From Bog-950 sp964423405 (lineage in GTDB: Bacteria > Bacteroidota > Bacteroidia > Chitinophagales > LD1), in NCBI GenBank assembly GCA_964423405.1, contig CAYREY010000004.1, positions 1-64,000 on the forward strand: a DNA stretch of 64,000 bases, written 5' to 3'. Shown piece after piece: positions 32,530 through 41,871 of this stretch (within the stretch, counting starts at the first letter, position 1; the number at the start of each line of letters is the position of its first letter). The notes under the pieces were generated by a model. That model made no database searches. It was not told where the DNA came from and saw nothing but the letters and a program-made list of their open reading frames with translations. A program made the position numbers and the translations under genes.

Positions 32530-32584
32530 ATACAGGAATTATTTCAACAATCATATTGTAGACTACACAAGTTTTTTCAAATGC
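32530..32584 (+). repeat. Right copy of the 55-bp overlap at the assembly gap
   Basis: Identical to 32375-32429, starting at the first base after the N run. The bases that follow (TTATTCGTGCATTCGTGGC) resemble common intergenic repeats, which may be why the assembler broke here. Confidence 0.9.
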
Positions 32585-32754
32585 TGTTATTCGTGCATTC
32601 GTGGCTAACTGTATTTTGTATTGCGCGGGCTTTAGCCCGCCATAAAGCAATTATTTATTCCGCTTACAGCTGTATGCTTTAGCTTACGGCCTGTAGCCAC
32701 GGTATTAGTAAATAAACTTTGCGCCTTAGCTCTAAATTTTCAACTTCGCCCAAT

Positions 32755-34821
32755 ATGAAGAACTGGAAAAGATATACCATAACGGCGGCATTGCCCTATG
32801 CCAACGGTCCTAAGCATATTGGCCACCTGGCGGGTGCTTACCTACCGGCCGATATATATGTGCGCTACTTAAAAGCCAATAAACGCGATGTGGTATTTGT
32901 ATGCGGAAGTGATGAACATGGCACAGCTATTACCTTTCAGGCATTGCAGGAGAAAACAACCCCGCGTGCTATTATTGATAAATACCACGAGCTGATTAAA
33001 AAGAGCTTTGACGAACTGGGTATTAAGTTTGATATATACCACCGCACCAGCGAGCAGCTGCACCACGAAACCTCGCAGGAGTTTTTTCTCGATTTCTACA
33101 ACAAGGGTTTATTTAAAGAAATAAGCAGCGAGCAGTATTACGATGATGAGAAAAAGGTGTTTCTGGCCGACCGCTATATTATGGGCACCTGCCCTAACTG
33201 CGGGCACGACCGTGCCTATGGCGACCAGTGCGAAAAGTGCGGTAAGTCGCTTTCGCCATCCGATTTAATAAACCCGCACTCAACCCTTAGTGGAAAAACA
33301 CCGGTGCTTAAGGAAACCAAACACTGGTACCTGCCGCTTAACGATTATGAACCCTGGCTGCGTACCTGGTTGCTGCGCGACCATGCTAAAGATTGGAAAG
33401 CCAACGTGTACGGACAATGCAAAAGCTGGATAGACGGCGGCCTGCAACCGCGCGCTATGACCCGCGATGGCGAGTGGGGTATTAAAGTGCCATTGAAAGA
33501 TGCCGAAGGTAAAGTGCTGTATGTGTGGTTTGATGCGCCGATAGGTTACATAAGCGCTACCAAGCAATGGGCTAAAGATACCGGCAACAACTGGGAGCTG
33601 TACTGGAAAGACAGCGACACCCGCCTGATACATTTTGTGGGTAAGGATAATATCGTGTTTCACTGTATTATATTTCCGGTAATGCTGCACATGCACGGCG
33701 AGTACATAGTGCCCGATAACGTGCCGGCCAACGAGTTCTTAAACTTAGAGGGCGACAAGATGAGCACCAGCCGCCGCTGGAGTGTAGAGATGCACGAGTA
33801 CATAGAAGATTTTCCGGGCCGTGCCGATGAACTGCGTTACGTGCTGTGCTCAATAGCACCTGAAACTGCCGACTCTGAATTTACCTGGAAAGATTATCAG
33901 ACCCGCGTTAACAGCGAACTGGTAGCTATATTGGGTAACCTGGTTAACCGGGTACTGGTGCTTACCGCGCAAAATTTTGATAGCAAAGTGCCACAGGCCG
34001 GCGAGTGCGACGACCTGCGCAAAGTTATTACCGAGCAGCGCGAAAAAATTTCGAAGGCGATAGAGAACTTCCAGTTCCGCGAGGCACTGGCCGAAATGAT
34101 GAACGTAGCCCGCCACGGTAATAAAATGCTGACTGAAAAAGAGCCGTGGAAGACTGCCAAAACAGATAAACAGGCAACTGCCTATACGCTGTACGATGGT
34201 TTACAGATAGTAGCCAACCTGGCCATACTTTGCCGTCCGTTTTTACCGTTTACCAGCGATAAGTTGTTTGCTATGCTTAACCTGGATGGTACCAACTACA
34301 CCTGGGCCGATGCCGGCCGGCAGGATCTGCTTAAACCCGGCCACCAATTAGGTAAGGCCGAGTTGCTGTACCAGAAGATAGAAGACGATGTGATTCAAAA
34401 ACAACTAGACAGGCTGCAGGCAACCAAAACGGCCAGCGCTGCTAAAACAACACCTAAAGTGGAAACTAAACCAACTGCAACTGCCGAACAGAAAGGCGAA
34501 ATTACCTACGATGACTTTTCGAAGATTGATATACGCGTAGGTACTATTACCGCCGCCGAAAAGGTAGAAAAGGCCGACAAACTGCTGAAATTAACAGTAG
34601 ATATGGGCTTTGAGACCCGCACTATTGTATCGGGTATTGCTGAGCATTTTAAGCCGGAAGAGATTGTAGGTACACAGGTATCGGTAATAGCCAACCTGGC
34701 GCCGCGCAAGCTACGGGGTATAGAAAGCAAAGGCATGATACTGATGGCCGAAGATGAAGCCGGAAAACTTCAGTTTGTGTCGCCTAAAGTTTTAACCAAT
34801 AATGGCAGTGTCATCAGGTAA
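32755..34821 (+). CDS. metG: Methionyl-tRNA synthetase
   Basis: MetG (688 aa) charges tRNA-Met. The class I signatures are HIGH at residues 21-24 and KMSTSR at 335-340. A zinc knuckle has Cys146, Cys149, Cys159 and Cys162 (CPNCG ... CEKCG). After the anticodon-binding helices there is a linker rich in Thr/Lys/Ala (about 565-590) and a C-terminal EMAP/Trbp111-type tRNA-binding domain (about 590-688: FSKIDIRVGTI, NLAPRKLRGIESKGMIL). Domain order and length match long bacterial MetG. The ATG at 32755 starts just before the conserved YTITAALPYANG; an earlier frame start lies in the probable promoter. Confidence 0.97.
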   Translation: MKNWKRYTITAALPYANGPKHIGHLAGAYLPADIYVRYLKANKRDVVFVCGSDEHGTAITFQALQEKTTPRAIIDKYHELIKKSFDELGIKFDIYHRTSEQLHHETSQEFFLDFYNKGLFKEISSEQYYDDEKKVFLADRYIMGTCPNCGHDRAYGDQCEKCGKSLSPSDLINPHSTLSGKTPVLKETKHWYLPLNDYEPWLRTWLLRDHAKDWKANVYGQCKSWIDGGLQPRAMTRDGEWGIKVPLKDAEGKVLYVWFDAPIGYISATKQWAKDTGNNWELYWKDSDTRLIHFVGKDNIVFHCIIFPVMLHMHGEYIVPDNVPANEFLNLEGDKMSTSRRWSVEMHEYIEDFPGRADELRYVLCSIAPETADSEFTWKDYQTRVNSELVAILGNLVNRVLVLTAQNFDSKVPQAGECDDLRKVITEQREKISKAIENFQFREALAEMMNVARHGNKMLTEKEPWKTAKTDKQATAYTLYDGLQIVANLAILCRPFLPFTSDKLFAMLNLDGTNYTWADAGRQDLLKPGHQLGKAELLYQKIEDDVIQKQLDRLQATKTASAAKTTPKVETKPTATAEQKGEITYDDFSKIDIRVGTITAAEKVEKADKLLKLTVDMGFETRTIVSGIAEHFKPEEIVGTQVSVIANLAPRKLRGIESKGMILMAEDEAGKLQFVSPKVLTNNGSVIR

Positions 34822-34870
34822 ATTTAATTTACATTCGTTTAACTATTTAATAACCAAACTAAAGTTTCAC

Positions 34871-36079
34871 ATGAAAACTAAATTTTACTCACTCTTTGCA
34901 TTCTGTGCTATGCTGTTCGGCACTACGGCTGTTTCGGCGCAGTGTACATTAGGCTACATCGATCAGGTATTTCAAAACGTAACTATTACTACCGATACCT
35001 ACAGCACAGCCAACAATGCTACCCTGCTGGTAGATATATATGAACCGGATGGCGATACTGCTACTATGCGCCCGTTATTGATTATGGCACACGGTGGTAG
35101 CTTTATTGGTGGTAACAAAACCGCCGATAATGCAGTAACCACTTTCTGCAACAGCTTTGCAAAACGCGGTTATGTAACAGCCTCTATCAACTACCGCTTA
35201 GGCCAGGCACTGGATATGATCAGCGGCCCATCTGCTAAAGATGTGGTAATGAAAGCCATTAGCGATGGTAAAGCAGCTGTTCGCTTTTTCCGTAAAGATG
35301 CCGCTACCGATAACAAGTACCGTATTAACCCCGACAGAATATTTGTAGGCGGTAACTCGGCCGGTGCGGTATTGTTTGCCCACCTTGTATATATAGATAG
35401 CGTAGGCGAAGCACCAAACGATTTGCAGACTATTATCAACGCCAACGGTGGTATAGAAGGCAACAGCGGTAACGCTGGCTACTCATCTAAAGCACTGGCA
35501 CTGGTTAACCTGGCCGGCGGTTTAAATGAAGCTACTTTTGTAAGCGCCGGCAACCCTCCATCGTTCAACGCACAGGGCGATGAAGATAACACCGTACCTT
35601 ACAACTGTGCCAACGCACAGGGCGGTATTACTCCGGTACAGCTTTGCGGCCTGGGTGCTATGGAGCCACTGTACAACCAATATGGCATTCCTCACTCAAG
35701 CATTGTTTACCCTAACCAGGGCCACTGCCCTTGGCAGAGCAACCAGGCTATGATGACCCAGATCGACTCTGGTGCAGCTGCCTTTTTAGCTCCTTATGCC
35801 TGCGTAGGTATAGCTGCCGGTGTTAACGATGTAAAACAAACTGCCGAACTATCGGTATATCCTAACCCTGCTAAAACTGAAGTAAACATCAGCAGCAGCG
35901 AGCGTATGGCTACTATTACTATAGCCAACAACATGGGCCAGGTAGTAGCTGTTAGCTCACCAGAGGCTGCCACCGGTAAATTAAACACCGCTGGTTTTGC
36001 TGCCGGTATCTACTTTGTAAAAGTTGAGTTTGCCAGCAAAAATGTAGCTACGGTAAACCGTAAACTGGTTATTGAATAA
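34871..36079 (+). CDS. Secreted alpha/beta hydrolase with T9SS sorting domain
   Basis: A 402-residue secreted esterase-like protein: signal peptide 1-24 (ending VSAQ), oxyanion motif HGGSF at 74-78, nucleophile Ser163 in GGNSAGA, an acidic site in NAQGDEDNTVPY and a His in NQGHCPW. From about residue 330, LSVYPNPAKTEVNISSS through KLVIE is a T9SS type A sorting domain. It shares its architecture and the motif order with the esterase at 11061 and is probably a distant paralogue. The ATG at 34871 gives a clean signal peptide. A strong bidirectional terminator follows. Substrate unknown. Confidence 0.87.
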   Translation: MKTKFYSLFAFCAMLFGTTAVSAQCTLGYIDQVFQNVTITTDTYSTANNATLLVDIYEPDGDTATMRPLLIMAHGGSFIGGNKTADNAVTTFCNSFAKRGYVTASINYRLGQALDMISGPSAKDVVMKAISDGKAAVRFFRKDAATDNKYRINPDRIFVGGNSAGAVLFAHLVYIDSVGEAPNDLQTIINANGGIEGNSGNAGYSSKALALVNLAGGLNEATFVSAGNPPSFNAQGDEDNTVPYNCANAQGGITPVQLCGLGAMEPLYNQYGIPHSSIVYPNQGHCPWQSNQAMMTQIDSGAAAFLAPYACVGIAAGVNDVKQTAELSVYPNPAKTEVNISSSERMATITIANNMGQVVAVSSPEAATGKLNTAGFAAGIYFVKVEFASKNVATVNRKLVIE

Positions 36080-36096
36080 GTAACCGGTTAGTACAT

Positions 36097-36138
36097 AAAA
36101 AACAAAAGCCGTGGGGTATCCCACGGCTTTTGTTTTTT
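36097..36138 (+). terminator. Bidirectional terminator
   Basis: AAAAAACAAAAGCCGTGGG (36097-36115) pairs perfectly with its complement at 36120-36138, loop GTAT. The arms begin with A and end with T, so it can stop transcription of both the esterase and the convergent gene at 36153. Confidence 0.92.
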
Positions 36139-36152
36139 ATAGTTGTTTGTTT

Positions 36153-37220
36153 TTACTCAGGTTTTGTTTTTGCTTCTTTCAGTATGGCTTTGCTAAGCAT
36201 AAACGTTAGCCCTATGTTAAAACCCAGGTTACTGAACGGGCCGCCGGGGCGGTAGTCATCTTTCGGTTTGGTTTTATCGTAGTTCACATTAAAGTCGGCG
36301 TTGTTGCTTGTTTTATCCAGCTTATCGGTGTACACAAAATGGGTGCGGTATTCACCGCGGTCTTCCAGCCGGCTTACGCCATCGGCATCCCACTGGGTAA
36401 TAATGGTTTCTTTGGCGCGTGTAACCAGGTACTGGCCGTTTACCTCGGCAAATATACCCAGGTAGGGTAGTGGGTTGTAGGCTACACCTACCGCACCGTT
36501 TATACCCAGCGATACCGTGCCCTCTGTTTTAAGTTTTACCTTGGTGTTCTTACCCAGAAAATACGGGTCCAGGTTTAAGCGCGCAATCAGCGCTGTGTCC
36601 AGCCCCTCTTCGGTATTTATATCTACATTGTGCGTAAGCCCGCCATACACCGGCAGGGTAAGCCCCAGCCTGGCATAAGGGTACACCTTCCAGCCGGGTT
36701 TAGCGGCATTCAACACTATGGTAGGGTTAAGCGATAGCATAAAGGCACTGGTTTTAATATCTACATCAAAGTAGTGGCCTGTTTTGGCATAGCCGAAACC
36801 ACCACCAATATCAAACACAATTTCGTGGCGCTCGCGGGTAGAGTAGGTGGCCCCGCTCAGCACACTTACACCCATTTCGAAACCTACATACCGGTTGGCC
36901 ATATAGCCCAGCCCCAGCGTATAGTTAAGCCCCTTGCCGTAGCTGCCTTTTATAAGCTGTACCGATGAATCCTGAAAATAATTGCGGTTGCCCATGGCTA
37001 TCAGCCCATCGCGCTCCGGGTGGTAGGCATCTATGTGCGGGCCCATCAGTTTTTCCGAGTTGATAAAACCGGGCCAGGCATAGCCGCCTGCTACGCGTAT
37101 GGTAAAGTAACCTTCTTTGTTCTTCTTCTCTTTTTTGGGTTTTTCGGCAGCATCCTGTGCCTGTACCAGTTGCAGGGCTGTAAGCAACAGCAGCGCAGTA
37201 AGTAGTTTGGTTTTAAGCAT
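36153..37220 (-). CDS. Outer-membrane beta-barrel protein of unknown function
   Basis: A 355-residue exported protein with a signal peptide (1-21, ending VQAQ), a Lys/Glu-rich segment (AEKPKKEKKNKEG), then alternating beta-strands with many aromatic ends, such as YFTIRVAGGYAWPGF, LNYTLGLGYMANRYVGFEM, WKVYPYARLGLTLPVY and LGFNIGLTFMLSKAIL. This is the pattern of a 10-14 strand outer-membrane barrel. I do not recognise a named family. It is a single gene sharing a terminator with the convergent esterase. Confidence 0.75.
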   Translation of the reverse strand: MLKTKLLTALLLLTALQLVQAQDAAEKPKKEKKNKEGYFTIRVAGGYAWPGFINSEKLMGPHIDAYHPERDGLIAMGNRNYFQDSSVQLIKGSYGKGLNYTLGLGYMANRYVGFEMGVSVLSGATYSTRERHEIVFDIGGGFGYAKTGHYFDVDIKTSAFMLSLNPTIVLNAAKPGWKVYPYARLGLTLPVYGGLTHNVDINTEEGLDTALIARLNLDPYFLGKNTKVKLKTEGTVSLGINGAVGVAYNPLPYLGIFAEVNGQYLVTRAKETIITQWDADGVSRLEDRGEYRTHFVYTDKLDKTSNNADFNVNYDKTKPKDDYRPGGPFSNLGFNIGLTFMLSKAILKEAKTKPE

Positions 37221-37356
37221 ATAAAGGGTTTTGGTACCTCTATATTAGTAAACTTACGGGTATGTTGGGCAGCCCTCATAATCCATGTTAATTAAGTGCT
37301 TGCATTTAACAACTCAACGCTTTATTTTCCGTTATACATACATAAATCAATTGCTT

Positions 37357-38079
37357 ATGGATACGCTGCAACAAAGTTGGCTTACCGATGGCTTAATAGA
37401 TTTTGAGTATAAAAAATACCTGCTGCTGGCCTACCTGCAACAGGTAAGCCGTAGTTTTGATGAGAAGAAACTGTACCCGCGCCTCAGCGAGCTAATAGAA
37501 CACTACCAGCACCTGCAGGTGTTTCGCGAAAAGAAGCTGACCGTAGCCCGCGATTTTCCCAAACAGATTTCGCGCCTCGATTTCGAAAAGCTGAAAGTAG
37601 AATACAAACAGCTGTTTGAAGATGATGAACTGCTGCGCGAAATAGACAGCATTGTAGATTTTGCCCTGCCCGAGATAGAAACCCGCCTGGGCCTGGGTAA
37701 AGAGTTGTATAACGAGGTAGAAGACAAAATGGAGGTATTTCCGGTGGGCATACTGCCGCTACACACCGATGAAGGCTACTTTATGCTATCCGACTTTTTG
37801 AAAAAGCTGGTAAACGTGTACGCCTACCGCATTACTGTTTTTGAAAGCGCTACCGAAAAATTCCGCGGTATACAGGCGCAGTTTTTATTTAACTACCGCC
37901 TTTCGGTTTCGCAAACGTACGAGGCTGTAAAATATACATTGATAGAAAAGTACAACCACCTGCCCACACCGGCTACCTATGCTATAGAGTTTAAGCACTC
38001 GTACCCGCTACCCGAAACCATGTTGCCCGTAGCCAAGCGCAGCCTGGTACGGTTTATTGCCAACAGCAGTATAGCGTAA
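37357..38079 (+). CDS. Conserved protein of unknown function
   Basis: A 240-residue soluble protein without signal peptide. The N-terminal half is helical (DFEYKKYLLLAYLQQVSRSF, LYPRLSELIEHYQHL, FEKLKVEYKQLFEDDELLRE); the C-terminal half has strands around FRGIQAQFLFNYRLS. It looks like an unnamed Bacteroidota family seen as a single gene. The ATG at 37357 is preferred; an earlier in-frame start adds 24 residues of non-coding character. Its stop lies 1 base from that of the convergent outer-membrane protein at 38081. Confidence 0.65.
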   Translation: MDTLQQSWLTDGLIDFEYKKYLLLAYLQQVSRSFDEKKLYPRLSELIEHYQHLQVFREKKLTVARDFPKQISRLDFEKLKVEYKQLFEDDELLREIDSIVDFALPEIETRLGLGKELYNEVEDKMEVFPVGILPLHTDEGYFMLSDFLKKLVNVYAYRITVFESATEKFRGIQAQFLFNYRLSVSQTYEAVKYTLIEKYNHLPTPATYAIEFKHSYPLPETMLPVAKRSLVRFIANSSIA

Positions 38080-38080
38080 A

Positions 38081-38794
38081 TTAAAACAGCGAGATAAAGC
38101 CCAGCTGTACGGTAAAACCGCGCGGGTAAATAGAGTAGTCTTTATTTACTACCGAGTGCAGCACATTGTACGACACTATAACCGGTATAAATATGTTTTT
38201 GCTTTGCAGCAGGTTATAGCCCACACCTACCAGACAGGCCGGTGTAAATACTTGTTTGTACTTAATATCATATACGATGTTGCCGCCTACAACACTATAG
38301 GTTGACGTATTAGGGTTTGGTACTCTGCGGCCAAGTAGTTCAAGTTTGGTGCGTACAAACAGCCCACGCCAAATGTTGTACTGAATAAGTGGCCCGCCTC
38401 CGTAGGTTTGGAAATTGTATTTTTTTCCTCTACCCTCATTTATCTGAGTGTATGAGTATGTAATACCACCACCTACAAACAGGCCGGTGTTGCCCCAGCG
38501 CGGGTTGGCATTTTTGGGTTGAAATACACGGTAGGCTACCGATGGCGAAAACCCTGCATCTATTCTAAACTGGCTGATAGAAAGGTTGATGATGGGTTCT
38601 ATCAAAATCTTCGACATATCGAATTTCGATTTGCCAAAGCCTTTAAAGTTTTTGGGGTCGGGTGCAGGTTGGTTGTTTTTCTGTTCCTCGGTTTGTTTGG
38701 GCTTGCTGCTGGGTGGTGGTAATTCATCATCCTGTGCAAAGGCCATGGTGCCTGCCATTATCATCAACGCAAAAAGTGTAACCAGCTTTTTCAT
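38081..38794 (-). CDS. Outer-membrane beta-barrel protein of unknown function
   Basis: A 237-residue exported protein. Signal peptide at 1-20 (ending AFAQ), a polar Pro/Lys/Gln-rich stretch (LPPPSSKPKQTEEQKNNQPA), then a barrel-like domain: INLSISQFRIDAGFSPSVAY, GNTGLFVGGGITYSYTQI, GGPLIQYNIWRGLFVRTKLEL, ACLVGVGYNLL and RGFTVQLGFISLF, ending in Phe as expected for BAM substrates. The family is not recognised. The start at 38794 is preferred over one 10 codons earlier. Confidence 0.72.
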   Translation of the reverse strand: MKKLVTLFALMIMAGTMAFAQDDELPPPSSKPKQTEEQKNNQPAPDPKNFKGFGKSKFDMSKILIEPIINLSISQFRIDAGFSPSVAYRVFQPKNANPRWGNTGLFVGGGITYSYTQINEGRGKKYNFQTYGGGPLIQYNIWRGLFVRTKLELLGRRVPNPNTSTYSVVGGNIVYDIKYKQVFTPACLVGVGYNLLQSKNIFIPVIVSYNVLHSVVNKDYSIYPRGFTVQLGFISLF

Positions 38795-38893
38795 ATTCCT
38801 CAACTGTATTCTCCTAAACGTCATCGAAATTAAGTTATTTTACTTCTGATATAAGTTATAAAGGGTTAAATCCCGCTAAAACCACCCATTACC

Positions 38894-39739
38894 ATGCAAT
38901 CAAATTTCATACAGGCTAACGGTATTAAACTACATTATATAGACGAAGGCAAAGGCGATTTGGTGGTCTTGCTGCACGGGTTTCCCGAGTTTTGGTATGG
39001 CTGGCACAAGCAGATACCGGTGCTGGCGCAACACTGCCGGGTAGTAGCGCCCGATATGCGCGGCTACAACCTGAGCGAAAAACCGGCACGGGTGGCTGAT
39101 TATAAGATAGATATACTGGCCGCCGACATAGCCGGGCTGATAAAAGCCCTGGGCTACGAAAAAGCCATAGTAGTAGGCCACGACTGGGGCGCGGCAGTAG
39201 CCTGGGCGGTGGCTGCCCTGCACCCCGAAGTAGTAAAAAAGCTGGCTATACTTAATGTACCCCACCCCGCCGAAATGAAACGCGCGCTGATGGGGGGTAA
39301 TTTTTCACAGCTTTTAAAAAGCTGGTACATCTTCTTTTTTCAGTTGCCGTTTATACCCGAGCAGATTATTGGTACCGAAAAATTCTTTAAAGGAACATTT
39401 AAAAAAATGTGCCGCACCCCATACGCTGTGAGTAAGGAGGATGTACAAAAGTATGTAGAAGCCTACAGCCAGCCCGGTGCGGTTAAAGGGCCGGTATCGT
39501 ATTACCGTGCTATGTTCCGCGGGGCTTTATCTACCCCCGAGCTACCCAACATTAAAGCACCGGTAATGATGCTGTGGGGCGAGCAGGATACTGCACTGGG
39601 CAAAGAGCTTACCTACAACACCAAACAGTATTGCGAAAACACCTTCGAGATACACTATGAACCCGCCAGCGGCCACTTTGTACAGCACGATAACCCCGAT
39701 TGGGTGAACGGGCACTTGGTAAGGTTTATCACGGGGTAG
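38894..39739 (+). CDS. Epoxide hydrolase-like alpha/beta hydrolase
   Basis: A 281-residue hydrolase with the soluble epoxide hydrolase pattern: HGFPEFWYGW (oxyanion region) at 28-37, RGYNLSEKP at 56-64, the nucleophile Asp97 in GHDWGAAVAW, the acid Asp232 in WGEQDTALG and His261 in SGHFVQHD. A lid domain lies at about 135-215 with YYRAMFR. An Asp nucleophile excludes ordinary esterases; haloalkane or fluoroacetate dehalogenase activity is the main alternative. No signal peptide, so it is cytosolic. Single gene. Confidence 0.85.
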   Translation: MQSNFIQANGIKLHYIDEGKGDLVVLLHGFPEFWYGWHKQIPVLAQHCRVVAPDMRGYNLSEKPARVADYKIDILAADIAGLIKALGYEKAIVVGHDWGAAVAWAVAALHPEVVKKLAILNVPHPAEMKRALMGGNFSQLLKSWYIFFFQLPFIPEQIIGTEKFFKGTFKKMCRTPYAVSKEDVQKYVEAYSQPGAVKGPVSYYRAMFRGALSTPELPNIKAPVMMLWGEQDTALGKELTYNTKQYCENTFEIHYEPASGHFVQHDNPDWVNGHLVRFITG

Positions 39740-39840
39740 TAAGAAATGTCGCACGGAGGCACGGAGTAGAATGCAGAGAAATACAATGTATTTTCACTCC
39801 TATATTTTTGCACGTATCTTAAATAGAAAATGTATTTAAG

Positions 39841-39862
39841 CCCCCTTTGGGGGTTAGGGGGC
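39841..39862 (+). repeat. Dispersed GC palindrome (CCCCCTTTGGGGG), copy 3
   Basis: CCCCCTTTGGGGGTTAGGGG plus GG. The TTA inside it is the stop codon, read on the minus strand, of the acyltransferase gene ending at 39854, so the repeat forms the last codons of that gene. Related copies are at 25570 and 32346. Confidence 0.6.
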
Positions 39863-40441
39863 TGGCTTATAATCTAAATCTATCGAAAACTTCTCAGGGT
39901 GTTTGCCCTGTATGTTTTGGTAAAAGGCCATTATCTCGCGCATATCTTTAGCCATATCGCCGCTCGGGTGGATGATTTTACCTACACCGGCTTCTTTGTT
40001 TTTATAATCCAGGTAGCCCAGTGCAATAGGCACCTTTGCACCAACCGCTACATGGTAAAAACCGGTTTTCCATTTGGTGCGCAGGCTGCGCGTGCCTTCG
40101 GGGGTAACCATTACTGCTAGTTCTTTGTTTTGGCTAAACAGTTCAATCATAGCCTCGGTCATGCTTCTTCTTTCTTCGCCGGGTTGGCGCGGGCTACGGT
40201 CAATGGCAATAGCACCCAGCGGGCCAAACACCAGGTTGAAAGGAAAACGCATCCACTCTTTTTTTACGGTGTAGCGTACCGGTATGCCCATCAGGTAAAA
40301 TGCCGAGCGGGCAAATACCAGGTCCCAGTTGCTGGTGTGCGGCGCGGCTATCATTACACAGCGGTTGTAGCCACCGCCTACGTGGTCTTTAAAGGTCCAG
40401 CCGAATAATTTGAAGATGAGGCTTGATATAAACTTTCCCAT
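39854..40441 (-). CDS. Lysophospholipid acyltransferase (PlsC-like)
   Basis: A 195-residue member of the 1-acyl-glycerol-3-phosphate acyltransferase family, which transfers acyl groups to lysolipids at the inner membrane. The HX4D motif is His35-TSNW-Asp40, the second block is FGPLGAIAIDRS near 74, and VTPEGTRS near 113 is the third block. It is shorter than PlsC proper and lacks a clear membrane helix beyond residues 1-15, so substrates other than phospholipid precursors are possible. The start at 40441 is preferred over an ATG six codons earlier. The C-terminus KPAP lies in a dispersed repeat. Confidence 0.85.
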   Translation of the reverse strand: MGKFISSLIFKLFGWTFKDHVGGGYNRCVMIAAPHTSNWDLVFARSAFYLMGIPVRYTVKKEWMRFPFNLVFGPLGAIAIDRSPRQPGEERRSMTEAMIELFSQNKELAVMVTPEGTRSLRTKWKTGFYHVAVGAKVPIALGYLDYKNKEAGVGKIIHPSGDMAKDMREIMAFYQNIQGKHPEKFSIDLDYKPAP

Positions 40442-40605
40442 AGCGCGGCTAATGTACACGGTTTTTTGTTATCAAAACCCACTGTACATAGCTAACAGAC
40501 AGTAGGTTGTTAACCGGTTTAAAAAATACAAAACCTATTTTGTTAGCTTACGTAGAATAGAATTAATACATTCAGGCTATAATTGTAAAGCTACCCATCA
40601 TTCAC

Positions 40606-41871
40606 ATGTCGCAACCACAGCAACAGTTTTCCGAGCTTGATTTTTTCAAGAAACGCCTTGGTTCTACCGAGCGGCTGTTGGCTGTAAAACAGCAGCAGAT
40701 AGATTCGCTGCTGGAAATTACCCGCGCAGTAAATAATAACATGCCTATTACGGCCCTGTCGCGCATTTACGAAAACATATTGCACGCGCAGTTGGGGGTT
40801 ACCCGTATTGCCCTGTTTATTAAAGAGACTGACGATAAGTGGGCCTGCATTACACCCGGCCAGCTGGATGTAAGCATATTAAACTACGATGTACAGGTTA
40901 AGTTTTCGCTGTTTACGTTTACCACACCGGTGGCTGCTATTAACGATGAAACACTGAAAGACTTTGAATTTTTGATACCGGTTACCCACAAAAAAGAACC
41001 TATTGGTTTTGCACTGGTGGGTGCCTTTGGTAACGACCAAAGCGATACCAAAGAAGAGAAGCTGAAGTTTATACAAACCATTACCAACGTAATTGTAGTG
41101 GCCAACGAAAACAAGAAACTGTTTAAAAACCAGATAGACCAGTTGGTAATGCAGAAAGAGCTGAAGCTGGCTGCCGATATGCAGAACATGCTGGTGCCTT
41201 CGGTGTTGCCCAATAACGATAACATAGAAGCCTCGGCGTTTTACAAACCGCACAAAAACATTGGCGGCGACTACTACGATTTTATACAGATAAACGATAA
41301 CGAAATTGCTTTTTGTATCAGCGATATATCGGGCAAGGGTATCCCCGCTGCTATACTCATGGCCAACTTTCAGGCCAACATGCGCATTCTGCTAACCCGC
41401 AAACACTCGCTGCAGCAGTTTATAGATATACTGAACGGTAAAGTGCTGGAGATAACCAAAGGAGAAAAGTTTATTACGCTTTTTGTGGCTACCTATAACT
41501 ATGTTACCCGCACACTTACGTATGTAAATGCCGGCCACAACCCGTCAATACTACATGCCGGCGGCGACATTCAATTGCTGGATAACGGCTGTACCATATT
41601 GGGTATGTTCGAGGCGTTGCCTTACATTAACTATGGTGAAGTACAGATAGAGCCGGGCTCTATTCTGGTTAACTATACCGATGGCCTTTCGGAGGCAATT
41701 AATAACGATGGTAAGTTGTTTGATGTAGAAGGTATTATCAGCTTTACACGCAGCCATCATGATTTATCGCTGGCCGAGTTTAATACCCGCCTGATAGATC
41801 ATGTTATATCGTACAAACAGGATACAGATTTTGATGATGATATAACGCTGCTATCGTTACGCTTTAAGTAA
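40606..41871 (+). CDS. GAF-SpoIIE-type serine phosphatase
   Basis: A 421-residue cytosolic protein: coiled start (15-45), a GAF-like sensing domain (about 45-185) and a C-terminal PP2C/SpoIIE phosphatase domain (about 190-421) with GGDYYDFIQINDNE, FCISDISGKGIPAA, NAGHNPSILH and NYTDGLSEAIN, which hold the metal-binding Asp residues. Such RsbU-like enzymes dephosphorylate anti-sigma-factor antagonists in partner-switching systems. No partner (STAS protein or anti-sigma kinase) is adjacent. The 3' end overlaps the convergent Wzy gene by 15 bases. Confidence 0.88.
   Translation: MSQPQQQFSELDFFKKRLGSTERLLAVKQQQIDSLLEITRAVNNNMPITALSRIYENILHAQLGVTRIALFIKETDDKWACITPGQLDVSILNYDVQVKFSLFTFTTPVAAINDETLKDFEFLIPVTHKKEPIGFALVGAFGNDQSDTKEEKLKFIQTITNVIVVANENKKLFKNQIDQLVMQKELKLAADMQNMLVPSVLPNNDNIEASAFYKPHKNIGGDYYDFIQINDNEIAFCISDISGKGIPAAILMANFQANMRILLTRKHSLQQFIDILNGKVLEITKGEKFITLFVATYNYVTRTLTYVNAGHNPSILHAGGDIQLLDNGCTILGMFEALPYINYGEVQIEPGSILVNYTDGLSEAINNDGKLFDVEGIISFTRSHHDLSLAEFNTRLIDHVISYKQDTDFDDDITLLSLRFK

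Noticed and set aside
32408..32650. Open frames running across the run of N
   Set aside because: They consist largely of undetermined bases and depend on an assembly gap.
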